DNA from: Arthrobacter sp. SDTb3-6
GTDB taxonomy: Bacteria > Actinomycetota > Actinomycetes > Actinomycetales > Micrococcaceae
Length of the DNA stretch: 57,056 nucleotides
Assembly (NCBI RefSeq): GCF_013376095.1
Contig: NZ_JAAMFN010000029.1
Coordinates: 1-57,056, forward strand
Direction of reading: 5' to 3'
Part shown: positions 1-9,376 of the stretch, in pieces
Numbering within the stretch: position 1 is the first letter of the stretch
Layout: every line of letters begins with the position of its first letter
Notes under the pieces: model-generated
What the model saw: only the letters and a program-made list of their open reading frames with translations
The model's database searches: none
What the model was told of the DNA's origin: nothing
Made by a program: the position numbers and the translations under genes

Positions 1-354
1 GCTCCACGGATGCCGTGCACCCCGAATCCGGGCCCCCGCGGGCGCCTGGAAAGCGGGGCCGGCACCGTGTCCTTTTCCCAGCTTTTTCAAGTTTCACTGT
101 AGCGTGTTGGACGCCACACCGTGTTTGCCGTCACAGGCCAAGGGGACGGGAGGGGGTGGTTATGCGCCTGACTGCGGTTTGCGCAGGCGCAGGCTGGCGG
201 CAAGCCCGCCGGGGAGCACATCCCGCCGGCCGTGCCGAAGCCCGTTGTTGGCCACTTTTCGCCCGACATGGGGGCCTTATGCCCGTGGCCCGCTAGTGTT
301 GGCCATCCGCGTTCACTAGGCTGTAACAGAACCGTGACTTTGAGGAGTGACCCC
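1..354. other. Gene-free upstream region
   Basis: I see no convincing gene here. Short open frames exist on both strands but show no domain or good start. The last 60 bases contain a TAGGCT hexamer at 317-322 that could be a -10 box and a GAGGAG ribosome binding site just before the next start. The region is probably the promoter and leader of the following membrane protein gene. Confidence 0.5.
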
Positions 355-1695
355 ATGACACAGCAAAAAGCGTCAACCACCGCGGTGGCGTCGGAACGCA
401 AGGGCCAGGCCCGGAGCAGGGCCCTGCTCGGGCCGTTGACCGTCCGTGATGTCGCCGCACTTGTTGGAGTTTTGGTAATTTTCGTAGCCTCCTTGCTGCC
501 GCTGGTCATGGGCGCCGGATATGCCGGGAACTTCTGGAACCTCAGCCCCCTGTTCTTCCTGGTGATCGGCGTGGTCCTGCCCCTGGTGGTCGGCGCACTC
601 TTCGTCATCCGCCGGCTGAGCCCCGAAGTGAAGCCGCGCGTCGGCTCGCTTTCGGTGGACCAGTTCGCCTCCGTGGTGGCCGGCTTCGCCACCTTGTACT
701 TCTTTCTGGCCACCGTCACCGAATTCCGCGCGGCCTACGTGGTGGCCCTGATCGGCGCACTGGTGCTGCTGGCCGCGACCGTCTTGGTCCCCTGGATTCC
801 GGTCTTTGCCGCCGACTTCGCCGACCGCGCCGAATCCCCCTCCCACCCGGCCGCACGCGACGCCGTGCCCGCCACCCGCCGCCCGGGCGCCCCGAAGCCG
901 GCGCTGGCGCTCCCGGCCGGACCGTCCGCAGGTGGATCCGCCAGCCAGCCGGAACCGGTGCAGCAGGGCCGGAGCTGGAACGCCGGGTCCCCGATTGCGG
1001 GCCACACCCCCGCCGGACAAATCTTCACGCCCGCCGGCGCATCCGCCCCGGCGGCCACCGGTGCCGCAGCTTCGGGTTCGGCCACTTCGGGTACGGCTGG
1101 TGCTTCAGGTGCCCCCTCCCGGGCGGCCGCGGCCGAGGAGACTGCTGCCTCGGCGACTGCCGCTGCCGCGGCCCCTGCGGCGGATTTCGGAACTTCCGGA
1201 TCGGCCACGGCCGGGACGGCCGATTCAAGCGCGGCCGCACCTGCCACGGCCGGGACGGGCAGTTCCACGGACAATGCAGTCCACGACGGCGCGCAGGATG
1301 CCGTGTCCGCCACGTCGTCCCCCACCACGGGAGAAGCCCAGGGGGCGCCGGCCCCGGTGCAGGATTCCGGCGTCGTACCTGCAGCGGAAAGCGCGCCGGC
1401 CACCACGCTCAATCCGAAGGTTGTCGGCTCCGGCCCCGCCCCCACGGAGAGCATCGGCGCAACGGTCCACCCGCAGGCCCAGCCCGTCGCGGCCGATCCG
1501 TTCTGGTTCGCCGTGGACCGCCCGCAGAATGTGGTGGATGAGCACACCCGCCAGTTCGTGTTCAAGCTGATGCCGGGTTCCTGGATCCTGGCGCTGGAGG
1601 ACCGCGGAAACAGCTTCCTGGTGCAGGACAGCCATGGCAAGACGGGGCTGTTGCTGGACCTCGTGGGAGTTGAACGGGCACCGGAGGTCCAGTAG
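355..1695 (+). CDS. Membrane protein with Ala/Pro-rich linker, unknown function
   Basis: Encodes 446 residues. I chose the ATG at 355 because GAGGAG lies about 8 bases upstream; the frame stays open further upstream without a site. The first 165 residues hold about four hydrophobic segments typical of transmembrane helices. Residues from about 170 to 375 are low-complexity Ala/Pro/Ser/Thr sequence. The last 65 residues form a compact segment with many aromatic residues (starting DPFWFAVDRP) that looks folded and may be a soluble domain. I do not recognise a family. It ends three bases before the nth start, so it may be co-transcribed with DNA repair genes, which says little about its role. 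Confidence 0.75.
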   Translation: MTQQKASTTAVASERKGQARSRALLGPLTVRDVAALVGVLVIFVASLLPLVMGAGYAGNFWNLSPLFFLVIGVVLPLVVGALFVIRRLSPEVKPRVGSLSVDQFASVVAGFATLYFFLATVTEFRAAYVVALIGALVLLAATVLVPWIPVFAADFADRAESPSHPAARDAVPATRRPGAPKPALALPAGPSAGGSASQPEPVQQGRSWNAGSPIAGHTPAGQIFTPAGASAPAATGAAASGSATSGTAGASGAPSRAAAAEETAASATAAAAAPAADFGTSGSATAGTADSSAAAPATAGTGSSTDNAVHDGAQDAVSATSSPTTGEAQGAPAPVQDSGVVPAAESAPATTLNPKVVGSGPAPTESIGATVHPQAQPVAADPFWFAVDRPQNVVDEHTRQFVFKLMPGSWILALEDRGNSFLVQDSHGKTGLLLDLVGVERAPEVQ

Positions 1696-1698
1696 GCC

Positions 1699-2550
1699 TT
1701 GAAACCGGTCGAGAACGAGTCTCCGCTGGCGCTCAAGCGCCGGGCGCGGCGGATCAACCGCGAACTCGCGGAGCTGTACCCCTATGCGCACGCGGAACTG
1801 GATTTTCGCAACGCCTTTGAGCTGCTGGTGGCCACCGTGCTCTCGGCACAGACCACGGATGTGCGCGTCAACGCGGTCACCCCGGCGCTCTTTGCCCGGT
1901 ACCCCAACGCGCTGGCCCTCTCGGAAGCGGCCTCGGTGGAGCTGGAGACGCTGATCAAGCCGACCGGGTTCTTCCGGGCGAAGGCAGCCAACCTGATCGC
2001 CCTGGCCACGCGCATTGTTGACCAGTACGACGGCGAGGTGCCCGGTTCCCTGAAAGCCCTCACCACCCTGCCGGGCGTGGGGCGGAAAACCGCCAATGTG
2101 GTGCTGGGGAACGCCTTTGGGGTGCCGGGCATCACCGTTGACACGCACTTCATCCGGTTGGCGCGCCGCTTTGGCTGGACCGAATCGGCGGACCCCGTGC
2201 GGATCGAGGCCGACGTTGCCGCCCTGTTTGAACGCAGGGACTGGACCATGGTCTCGCACCGGGTGGTCTTCCACGGCCGGCGCATCTGCCACGCCCGCAA
2301 TCCGGCCTGCGGGGCGTGCCCCATCGCCCACCTCTGCCCCGCCTACGGTGAAGGCGAGGTGGACCCGGCCAAGGCCGCCAAGCTGTTGAAATATGAGCTG
2401 GCGCCCGGCCAGGAGGCGCTGCTGGCCCGGATGCTGGCCGACGTGGGCAGGGCCGCCGAATACCGGCAGGCATCCCAGCGCGCTGCCCGGGCGGGCGTCG
2501 CCGGGACGCCAGCTCCGGCTGCAACGCCTGCCGCCGCGGCCGCGGAATGA
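1699..2550 (+). CDS. nth: Endonuclease III (DNA glycosylase/AP lyase)
   Basis: Bifunctional base-excision repair enzyme that removes oxidised pyrimidines and cuts the abasic strand. The helix-hairpin-helix reads LPGVGRKTANVV, with the catalytic lysine at K130. The general-base aspartate is D148 in VDTHF. Four cysteines at 197, 204, 207 and 213 have the C-x6-C-x2-C-x5-C spacing of the [4Fe-4S] cluster. All key residues of the family are present. The start is TTG at 1699, with GGAGGT about 11 bases upstream inside the previous gene. The protein is 283 residues, longer than E. coli Nth because of an Ala/Pro-rich C-terminal tail of roughly 50 residues that may be disordered. Its stop overlaps the NUDIX gene start by four bases, implying translational coupling. 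Confidence 0.95.
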   Translation: MKPVENESPLALKRRARRINRELAELYPYAHAELDFRNAFELLVATVLSAQTTDVRVNAVTPALFARYPNALALSEAASVELETLIKPTGFFRAKAANLIALATRIVDQYDGEVPGSLKALTTLPGVGRKTANVVLGNAFGVPGITVDTHFIRLARRFGWTESADPVRIEADVAALFERRDWTMVSHRVVFHGRRICHARNPACGACPIAHLCPAYGEGEVDPAKAAKLLKYELAPGQEALLARMLADVGRAAEYRQASQRAARAGVAGTPAPAATPAAAAAE

Positions 2551-3227
2551 GCGCCTACGCGGACCTCAAGGCGCTGGCGGGGCGGGCCCGTTCCGGCGGG
2601 TTCCACGCTGCCCGCGCCGCGCTCTGGAATTCACCCATGGACCGCAGCAAGGCGCGCCCTGCGGCCGTGCTCATGCTTTTCGGGGCGCTGGACGACGTTC
2701 CGGCGGCGTCCTCCAAGCCCCTCGCCGCGGCCGAGCTGGACGTGCTGCTCATCCAACGGGCCGCGACCCTGTCCAACCATCCCGGGCAGGTGGCCTTCCC
2801 CGGCGGCGGTGTCGACCCCGGGGACGAATCCGTGCAGGCGGCGGCCCTGCGGGAAGCCGAGGAGGAAACCGGACTGGACCCGGCAGGGGTTGAAATCCTC
2901 GGTTCGCTGCCGGAAGTCCCGGTCCCGGTCAGCAACTTCATCGTCACGCCCGTGCTGGGCTGGTGGGCGCGGCAGACCCCCGTCGACGTGGTGGACTATG
3001 GCGAATCGGCCCAGGTGTTTCGCGTCCCGGTGCGCGACCTCCTGGACCCCGACAACCGCGTCACGGCAACGCTGACCCGAAACGGGCGGACGTACTGCGG
3101 CCCGGCGTTCACCGTGAACGGCGTGGTGGTGTGGGGCCTGACTGCGGGAATCCTCACCCATGTCCTGGACGAACTGGGCTGGTCTGTGCCCTGGGACGCT
3201 TCCCGGAAGATCCCGGCGCCGCTGTAG
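2547..3227 (+). CDS. NUDIX hydrolase, CoA pyrophosphatase-like
   Basis: 226-residue NUDIX protein. The NUDIX box GX5EX7REUXEEXGU is complete (a G-x5-E segment, then REAEEETGL) and binds the divalent cations used to hydrolyse a diphosphate linkage. Immediately before it, LLIQRA...LSNHPGQVAFPGG matches the UPF0035 signature of CoA pyrophosphatases (NudL-like), so the likely substrate is CoA or acyl-CoA. Substrate is inferred from this signature only. Its ATG overlaps the nth stop (ATGA). The nth-NUDIX pairing is common in Actinobacteria. It converges on the polymerase gene downstream. Confidence 0.88.
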   Translation: MSAYADLKALAGRARSGGFHAARAALWNSPMDRSKARPAAVLMLFGALDDVPAASSKPLAAAELDVLLIQRAATLSNHPGQVAFPGGGVDPGDESVQAAALREAEEETGLDPAGVEILGSLPEVPVPVSNFIVTPVLGWWARQTPVDVVDYGESAQVFRVPVRDLLDPDNRVTATLTRNGRTYCGPAFTVNGVVVWGLTAGILTHVLDELGWSVPWDASRKIPAPL

Positions 3228-3276
3228 GGGCCGTCAGGAACGGCGCCGGCGGATCGGTTCCGGCGGGACCGGCAGG

Positions 3277-5004
3277 TCACTTCGCGTCCGCGTACGAATC
3301 CACCACTGTCACGTTGACGGGGAACTCCAGCGGAATCCGGCCAAACAACAACCGGGTGGCCACCCGCGACGACTCATGCACAATTTCCGTCACGGCGCCC
3401 ACCAGGGCGTCCGGACAGTGGACCATGACTTCGTCGTGCAGGAAAAACACCAGCTCAGGGCGGGTTGTTATTGCCGTGCCGGCGGGAGCACCGCCGGCGG
3501 GCGCAAGGGCACGGTCGGGCAGCAGGGCAGGTTCGGGCGCGAGGGCGCGCAGCCGGCGCCGCAGTTCGGCCAGCCAGCAGCACGCCCACTCCGCCGCCGT
3601 TCCCTGGACCACGAAGTTGCGGGTGAAGCGGCCCCGCGAGCGTGCCGCGGATTCAGCCCGGCGCTGTTCGTCGGCGGTGCTGCTGCGCTGCCCGGCCCTC
3701 CATTGCTCCGAGACCGGGGGTGTGCTGCGCCCCAGGTGGGTGGAGACCTGTTCGCCACGTTCGCCGGCCCGGGCCGCCTCTTCCACGAATCCCACGGCCC
3801 GCGGGTACATGCGCGTCAGCTGCGGCATCAGCCTGCCCGATTCGCCCGACGTCGACCCATAAATGGCGCCCAGCAGCGCCACCTTGGCCATGGCCCGTTC
3901 GCCGCCAAAGCCCTGGGCGGCGATGCCGGCATACAGGTCCTTGTCGCGGCCGGCGGCAGCCATCGCCGAATCCTGGGCCAGGGCGGCCAGGACCCGCGGC
4001 TCCAGCTGGGCGGCATCGGCCACAACCAGCTTGAACCCGGGGTCCGCCACCGCAGCCCCGCGGATTTGCTTGGGAATCTGCATGGCCCCGCCACCGCGGG
4101 ACGCCCACCGGCCGGAGACCACCCCGCCCACCAAGTACTCGGGGTGGAAACGGCCCGCACGCACCCACTGGTCCAGCCAGGCCCATCCGTTCGTGGTGAA
4201 CAGCCGGCTCAGTTTGCGGTAGGCCAGCAGCGGCCCAATGGCGCGATGCTGGTATTCCTGCAACTCCCAGGACCGGGTGGACTTGGCGTCTATCCCGGCC
4301 CGGTGGAGGGCCCTCATGAGGTCTTGCGGGGAGTCCGGGTTCAGGGCCGGTGCGTCCAGGGCGGCCCGCAGTTCCACGGCCAGGGCCTCCAGTTTTGGCG
4401 GCCGGGCGTGGTCCGGCGGCTCGGTGCCCAACAGTTCATCCAACAGCCTCCTATGCAGGTCGGTGCGCCAGGGGATGCCTTCATTTTGCATCTCGGCGGC
4501 CACCAAGGCGCCGGCGGATTCCGCAGTGGTGAGAAGTGACAGCCTGGCGGGGTGTGTGGAGGAGGCAATGGCGGTTTTTTGGGCCGCAAGTTCCGCCGCC
4601 ACCGCGTCCAGGCCCCAGCCGGCGTTCCTGGCGGGCTGGTCAAAGAGGCTGCCCTGGGCCGTGTCGGGGCCGGCCGCCGGCGGCAAGTCCTCGGGCGGCA
4701 GCGCCCGGGCGCGCTGCCGGTAGCCGGTCCCCGCCGTGAATTGGGAATGCAGCAGGATTGCCTGGCACAACGCCAGGTCGTGGCACCGCTCCACACGCGT
4801 GCCCGCGGCCAGCAGCCCCGGATACCAGTGTTGCGCGCGGTCCCACACCCACCGCGGCCGGTGCTCACGTTCCGTGGCCCGCACGGCCCCGGCCAGGGAG
4901 GCGGCGGCGACTTTCCGGACGTCGGATGCCGGGCTGCCGCCGTCGTCCCATAGCTGGAGCTCGACGGCGGCGGGCTCGGCTGCGGTGGCCAGTAGCGCGT
5001 ACAT
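3277..5004 (-). CDS. Short family A DNA polymerase with degenerate exonuclease region
   Basis: 575-residue actinobacterial protein of the type annotated as bifunctional 3'-5' exonuclease/DNA polymerase. The start at 5004 follows a GGAGG site; the frame is open for another 126 codons but that part overlaps the divergent gene's promoter and looks non-coding. The C-terminal half holds polymerase motif A (ADAAQLEPR, catalytic D330), motif B (R370...K374...Y382-G383) and motif C (FLHDEV). No 5' nuclease domain is present and the N-terminal 200 residues lack an obvious DEDD exonuclease acidic set. In motif B the position equivalent to E. coli Pol I F762 is Leu (L378), which is unusual. It probably acts in repair or translesion synthesis rather than replication; that is inference. 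Confidence 0.85.
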   Translation of the reverse strand: MYALLATAAEPAAVELQLWDDGGSPASDVRKVAAASLAGAVRATEREHRPRWVWDRAQHWYPGLLAAGTRVERCHDLALCQAILLHSQFTAGTGYRQRARALPPEDLPPAAGPDTAQGSLFDQPARNAGWGLDAVAAELAAQKTAIASSTHPARLSLLTTAESAGALVAAEMQNEGIPWRTDLHRRLLDELLGTEPPDHARPPKLEALAVELRAALDAPALNPDSPQDLMRALHRAGIDAKSTRSWELQEYQHRAIGPLLAYRKLSRLFTTNGWAWLDQWVRAGRFHPEYLVGGVVSGRWASRGGGAMQIPKQIRGAAVADPGFKLVVADAAQLEPRVLAALAQDSAMAAAGRDKDLYAGIAAQGFGGERAMAKVALLGAIYGSTSGESGRLMPQLTRMYPRAVGFVEEAARAGERGEQVSTHLGRSTPPVSEQWRAGQRSSTADEQRRAESAARSRGRFTRNFVVQGTAAEWACCWLAELRRRLRALAPEPALLPDRALAPAGGAPAGTAITTRPELVFFLHDEVMVHCPDALVGAVTEIVHESSRVATRLLFGRIPLEFPVNVTVVDSYADAK

Positions 5005-5191
5005 TCCTCCATTCTCCCTTGCCTGGCGGTCCTTTCGAACATTTGCACGGGGGCCTCGGGCGGGGACCCCCTCCGGAGCTGGGATGGTCCGCCGCGGCTG
5101 CCGCCTCCACAGCCGCCCCGGCCCTCCGCCTTGTCCACATTCGGCGGCCGGCCACTGGAACGGCCGCCCGTGCCGGATGGACAGTGGATCC

Positions 5192-6370
5192 ATGATGACA
5201 CGAATGAACGCCCGCCACGGGCCGGATGCCGGACCGCATGCCGCCACGGCGGCTGCACCGCATGATGTCCCGCCGGCGTGGCTGCCGGGCCCCGGAACGA
5301 CCGTCATGGTGGTCTCCGGGTCGCCCGCGCTCCACGGCGAGGTGGGGCGCGTCTGTGCGGCAGCCGCCGTCGAACTGGTCATTGCTGAAACCGTCGATCA
5401 AAGCGGAGGACGGTGGGCGGACATGGCGGCGGTCCTCATTGGCAGCGACGTGCCGGGCGGGCTGCCCGGGTGGCGCGGGCCCACCGTGGTGGTGGGGCCG
5501 GCCGGGGACGCGGGGCGGATGTGGCTGCAGGCCTCGCGGCTGGGTGCGGACCGGGTGGCCGTGCTTCCGGATTCCGCACAATGGCTGGCAAACTATTTCA
5601 CCCGGTTGCGGGAGCCCGCCGCCGGGCCGGGGATTGTGGGCATCGTCGGAGGCTGCGGCGGGGCCGGGGCATCAACCCTGGCCGCCCTCGTGGCCGGGCA
5701 GGCGGCGTCGCGGGGGATCCGGGTGCTGCTGGTGGACGGCGACCCGTGGGGCGGGAACCTGGATGCTGCCGTGGCCGCGGACGCCCTCCCCGGCCTGCGG
5801 TGGCCGGATCTGCTGCACGCCTCGGGGGCCATCAACCCGGAACAGCTTGCCGCCTCACTGCCGCAGCTGGCCGGCATGTCACTGCTCTCGTGGGGTGGGG
5901 GCGCGGAGGCCGGTGGCGGTGACCGCGCCGCCGCGGAAGCGGAGGTCATGCGCGCAGCCCGCGACGCGTATGGGCTGGTGGTGGTGGACGTCGGCAGGTC
6001 GGCGGGGCCGGCGGACGGGCTGGGCATGCACTGCGACGGTTTTGTCATGCTGGTCCCGGCACGCCTGCGCGCGGCGGCCGCGGCCCAACGCGTGCTCCAG
6101 GCACTCCCCGCGGCACCCGTCGGACTGGTCGTGGCGGGGCCGCTGCGCAACGGCGTCGACGCCCACATGGTTTCCGACGCCGTTGGCGTGCCGCTGGTCG
6201 GGCACCTGCCGCGGATCAAGGGGATGGAGGAAGCGCTCGACGCCGGGCGCCTCCCCGACCTGGCCCGGCACCGGCAGGTGCGACGCCTGGCCGGCGGAGT
6301 CCTCGGCTGGCTCGCCGGGGATGCCTCACCGGAGCCCATGCCTGCCGGACGCGGGAGACGCGGACGATGA
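5192..6370 (+). CDS. CpaE/Ssd-like ATPase of the helicase/secretion neighbourhood
   Basis: 392-residue MinD/ParA-superfamily protein, close in layout to the actinobacterial CpaE homologue (septum site-determining protein Ssd in Mycobacterium). The N-terminal part (about 1-135) is receiver-like. It is followed by a deviant Walker A GGCGGAGAST and then VLLVDGDPWGGNLD. CpaE proteins place or energise Tad pilus assembly; Ssd also affects division. The start is uncertain: ATGATG at 5192 is used, but an in-frame ATG lies at 5177 and neither has a strong ribosome binding site. It is divergent from the polymerase gene and overlaps the next gene by ATGA, so it is the first gene of the operon. Confidence 0.85.
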   Translation: MMTRMNARHGPDAGPHAATAAAPHDVPPAWLPGPGTTVMVVSGSPALHGEVGRVCAAAAVELVIAETVDQSGGRWADMAAVLIGSDVPGGLPGWRGPTVVVGPAGDAGRMWLQASRLGADRVAVLPDSAQWLANYFTRLREPAAGPGIVGIVGGCGGAGASTLAALVAGQAASRGIRVLLVDGDPWGGNLDAAVAADALPGLRWPDLLHASGAINPEQLAASLPQLAGMSLLSWGGGAEAGGGDRAAAEAEVMRAARDAYGLVVVDVGRSAGPADGLGMHCDGFVMLVPARLRAAAAAQRVLQALPAAPVGLVVAGPLRNGVDAHMVSDAVGVPLVGHLPRIKGMEEALDAGRLPDLARHRQVRRLAGGVLGWLAGDASPEPMPAGRGRRGR

Positions 6371-7671
6371 CCCGCCATGCGGCCCGGGCCCCGTTCGACG
6401 CGGCCCGGCCGGCCGGACCGGCCAGTGCCCACCCCGGACGGCCCGGCCCGGCAGCTGTGGATCCGGGTCTGCTCGAAGTGGTCCGGCGATCGGTGCTGGC
6501 CGAAGCGGGGCCGGTGACCGAGCTGCGGGTGGCGTCAGCGGTGCGCGAGAGCGGCCGGCTGCTGGGTGCGGCGGGCTCGCTGGCCGCCATGGACAGGATC
6601 AATGCCGAACTCAACGGCTTGGGGCCGCTGCAGCCGCTGGCACTGGACCCGAGCGTGACCGACATTTTTGTCAACGCGCCGGATTCAGTGTGGCTGGACC
6701 GTGGCGCAGGCCCCGAACCGGTCGAAGTGTCTTTCGACGGGGAAGCCGCACTGCGCGCCCTCGCCGTGCGGCTGATCGCCGCCGGCGGCCGGCGGCTGGA
6801 TGACAGCTCCCCGTGCGTCGACGTGAAGATCGCACCGGGCTACCGCATCCACGCCGTCCTGCCGCCCGTTTCCTCGAGCGGGACGCTGCTGTCGATCAGG
6901 ATCGGGCGGCGCCGCTCGTTCACGCTGGGGGAACTGCAGTCCGATGGCTGTGTGCATCCGGCCGTGGCCGTCGTGCTGCGCCGCATCATCGACACCCGTC
7001 TCGGGTTTTTGGTCAGCGGTGCCACGGGGGCCGGAAAGACGACGCTGCTCGCCACGCTGCTGGGCCTGTGCCAACCCTGCGAGCGGCTTGTCCTCATTGA
7101 GGACGCGGCGGAGCTGGAACCCAACCATCCCCACGTCCTGACCTTGGAAGCCAGGCATGCCAACGCGGAGGGTGCGGGCAGCATTGACCTGCAGGAACTG
7201 GTCCGTCAGGCGTTGCGCATGAGCCCCGGGCGGCTGATCGTCGGCGAATGCCGCGGACTGGAAGTCCGGGAGCTGCTCATGGCCCTGAACACGGGGCACA
7301 GCGGTGGCGGTGGGACGATTCACGCCAACAGTGCCGCGGACGTGCCCGCCCGGTTGGCCGCGTTGGGCGTGCTGGCGGGGATGAGCATCGAGGCGGTTGC
7401 CCTTCAGGCGTCCAGTGCACTTGACGTGGTGATCCATGTCGACCGCGACGCCGGCGGGCGGCGGGTGTCCGGGATCGGGGTGGTGGGACTGCGCGACGGC
7501 CGGCTGGCCGTGGTGACGGCCCTGGCCGTGGGCCCGGCCCCGCCCTCCGCACCGGACGGTCCGTCGCCGGCAGGAGGGCAGGTGTCCATGGGACCGGCCT
7601 GGCCGGAGCTGGCGGACCGGCTGGGTCTCGACCCCGGGTTCCCCGAGGGGAGAGCACCATGGCCGCGGTGA
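6367..7671 (+). CDS. tadA: TadA/CpaF-family secretion ATPase
   Basis: 434-residue type II/IV secretion ATPase that should power assembly of a Tad (Flp) pilus at the membrane. Walker A is GATGAGKTT at residues 218-226. The Asp box follows (LVLIEDAAELEP), then GRLIVGECRG for Walker B and a His-box region GHSGGGGTIHANSA. The N-terminal domain has the usual GPLQPL and IFVNAPDSVW segments. The architecture and length match the helicase/secretion-neighbourhood ATPase of Actinobacteria. The start overlaps the CpaE-like stop by four bases, and the 3' end overlaps the TadB-like gene by 13 bases. Confidence 0.93.
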   Translation: MTRHAARAPFDAARPAGPASAHPGRPGPAAVDPGLLEVVRRSVLAEAGPVTELRVASAVRESGRLLGAAGSLAAMDRINAELNGLGPLQPLALDPSVTDIFVNAPDSVWLDRGAGPEPVEVSFDGEAALRALAVRLIAAGGRRLDDSSPCVDVKIAPGYRIHAVLPPVSSSGTLLSIRIGRRRSFTLGELQSDGCVHPAVAVVLRRIIDTRLGFLVSGATGAGKTTLLATLLGLCQPCERLVLIEDAAELEPNHPHVLTLEARHANAEGAGSIDLQELVRQALRMSPGRLIVGECRGLEVRELLMALNTGHSGGGGTIHANSAADVPARLAALGVLAGMSIEAVALQASSALDVVIHVDRDAGGRRVSGIGVVGLRDGRLAVVTALAVGPAPPSAPDGPSPAGGQVSMGPAWPELADRLGLDPGFPEGRAPWPR

Positions 7672-8651
7672 CGGTGTTCGTGCTGGCGGCCGCCGCCTGC
7701 CTGCTTTGTTCGGCACGACGCCGGCGCTGGCCCGGTCCCGCCGTGGGCGCCGGTGCCCGGCGGGCCCGTGGTCCGTTCGCAGGTGCTTGGGTGCCATGGC
7801 GGCCGCCTGGCCGGGACGGTGGCATTTCGATGCCGCGGTTGGTGAGGCAGCTGGCCGCACTGCTGGCCTCGGGACGGAACGGTCCGGTCTTGTGGGCGGC
7901 GCTCGCCGGAGTCCTGGCCACCGAGCAGTCGGCCTCCCGCCAGCGGCCCCGCGCCAACCGTTTCAGCGATGCCCCGGGCCGGAGCCCGGGGCCAAGCAGT
8001 GGTGCCGCCGGTCAGCTGCCGCGCCGCCCGGCTCCCCAGGGGGCGGCGCCGCCGGGCGAGCCGCCGGCCCTGGCCGTCATCCGGGCCGTGGAGCGTGCGA
8101 GTGCCCTGGGCCTGCCCACGGCCGACGCCATACGGTCCGCCGTGCGCCACGGCGGCAGTGCTGCGCACGGCCCGGGTCGGCGACTCTCCACGGCCGCCGG
8201 TACGGCCGGGCGGGCGGCCGTTTGGCTTGAACTTGCCGCGTGTTTTGAGGTGTGCGAAGCCAGCGGTGCGCCGGTGGCTGCCGTGTTGTCTCGGCTGGCG
8301 GACCGCCTGGAAACTGAGCAGGACACGGCGGAGCTGAGGGAAACCGCACTGGCCGGCCCCCGGGCGACTGTCCGCCTGCTCACCTGGCTGCCGTTCATCG
8401 GGCTGGGTCTTGGCACGGCCATGGGAGTGGACCCGCTTGGCGTCCTGCTGGGAGGCCCCGTCGGTTGGGCCTGCCTTGCCGCGGGCCTGGTGCTTGTGGT
8501 GGCCGGGAGGTGGTGGTCACATCGCCTGATTTCCGCGGCCGCGCGCACGCCGTCGCGGCGGGGCAGCCGGGCCGGTCCTGCCACGGTCCCATCACGTCTC
8601 CGCCGGGCGGCTGGACAAGCCGCCGGTGGCCTCGCTGACGGGCGACGGTAG
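7659..8651 (+). CDS. TadB-like pilus assembly membrane protein
   Basis: 330 residues. An N-terminal hydrophobic helix is followed by a Gly/Pro/Arg-rich stretch (about 20-130), a soluble helical segment (about 140-230) and two C-terminal hydrophobic segments near residues 240-290. This is the layout of TadB/GspF-type inner-membrane platform proteins, which sit under the pilus and couple to TadA. Family identity comes mainly from position between tadA and a TadC-like gene, since sequence conservation is weak. The start ATG at 7659 lies inside tadA, preceded by GGGGAGAG. Confidence 0.75.
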   Translation: MAAVTVFVLAAAACLLCSARRRRWPGPAVGAGARRARGPFAGAWVPWRPPGRDGGISMPRLVRQLAALLASGRNGPVLWAALAGVLATEQSASRQRPRANRFSDAPGRSPGPSSGAAGQLPRRPAPQGAAPPGEPPALAVIRAVERASALGLPTADAIRSAVRHGGSAAHGPGRRLSTAAGTAGRAAVWLELAACFEVCEASGAPVAAVLSRLADRLETEQDTAELRETALAGPRATVRLLTWLPFIGLGLGTAMGVDPLGVLLGGPVGWACLAAGLVLVVAGRWWSHRLISAAARTPSRRGSRAGPATVPSRLRRAAGQAAGGLADGRR

Positions 8652-9283
8652 TGGCGGCCCTGGGATTTTTTGCGCTGCTTGCCCTGGCGGCAGGCTGCCT
8701 GCTGGGGACCGATGCCGGGCGCCGGTGGGACGTCCGGACGGCAAATCCTGCCGGGCCCGGCCATTCCGGTGCAGGGGGTGGGCATGCAGGGGACCCCGTG
8801 GCAGCCGGTGCAGGAATGGGGCATGCAGGGAACGGGCGCGGTGCGGCGGGCGGCGGAATCGGTGACGTGCCGCTTCTCCTCGAATTGTTGGGTGCGGCCC
8901 TGGACGCAGGGCTGGCCATTCCCTGGGCGCTGGAACTGGTCGCCGGGGTCTCCACCGCACAGATCCGGACGGGCCTGTCCCAAGTGGTGGCCGGGCTTCA
9001 GATCGGGGCCTCGTGGGAGCATTCCTGGGAGGGTGTGCGGGACAGGGGCGCGGTGGGTCAACTGCATGCCGCCCTGAGCTTTGCCGCCTTGACGGGCGCG
9101 CCGGCGGCGCCGCTGCTCTACGCCGAGGCCGCCCAGCGGCGGCGGCAGGCCCAACGGGATGCCGAGAAGCGGGCCGCAGCACTGGGCGTGAAGCTTGTGG
9201 TGCCGCTCGGACTGTGCTCGCTGCCCGCGTTCATCTGCCTGGGCATCGTGCCGGTGGTGGTCGCCATGGTCCCGGCAATGTAG
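8651..9283 (+). CDS. TadC-like pilus assembly membrane protein
   Basis: 210 residues starting with GTG at 8651, whose first base is the last base of the previous stop codon. It has one N-terminal hydrophobic helix, a Gly-rich linker, a T2SS-F-like region containing LLELLGAALDAGLAIPWALE, and a C-terminal pair of hydrophobic stretches ending near VPVVVAMVPAM. It should pair with the TadB-like protein as the second platform subunit. It is shorter than typical TadC, as is usual in this actinobacterial neighbourhood. The assignment is by context and topology. Confidence 0.75.
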   Translation: MAALGFFALLALAAGCLLGTDAGRRWDVRTANPAGPGHSGAGGGHAGDPVAAGAGMGHAGNGRGAAGGGIGDVPLLLELLGAALDAGLAIPWALELVAGVSTAQIRTGLSQVVAGLQIGASWEHSWEGVRDRGAVGQLHAALSFAALTGAPAAPLLYAEAAQRRRQAQRDAEKRAAALGVKLVVPLGLCSLPAFICLGIVPVVVAMVPAM

Positions 9284-9376
9284 CGGCCGGACCACACCAT
9301 GCACCACGAATTGCTCCGGTTCGTCCCTCCACAGGGGAGGCTGCGGTGCCCCGGGTCCACGATCGGCACAAGGGGG

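Noticed and set aside
735-1757. Long minus-strand open frame opposite the membrane protein gene
   Set aside because: It mirrors the Ala/Pro-rich codons of the real gene. Long antisense frames are expected in high-GC DNA and no domain is visible.
3277-5382. 701-residue version of the family A polymerase
   Set aside because: The extra 126 N-terminal residues overlap the divergent CpaE-like gene and its promoter; GGAGG before the ATG at 5004 marks the real start.
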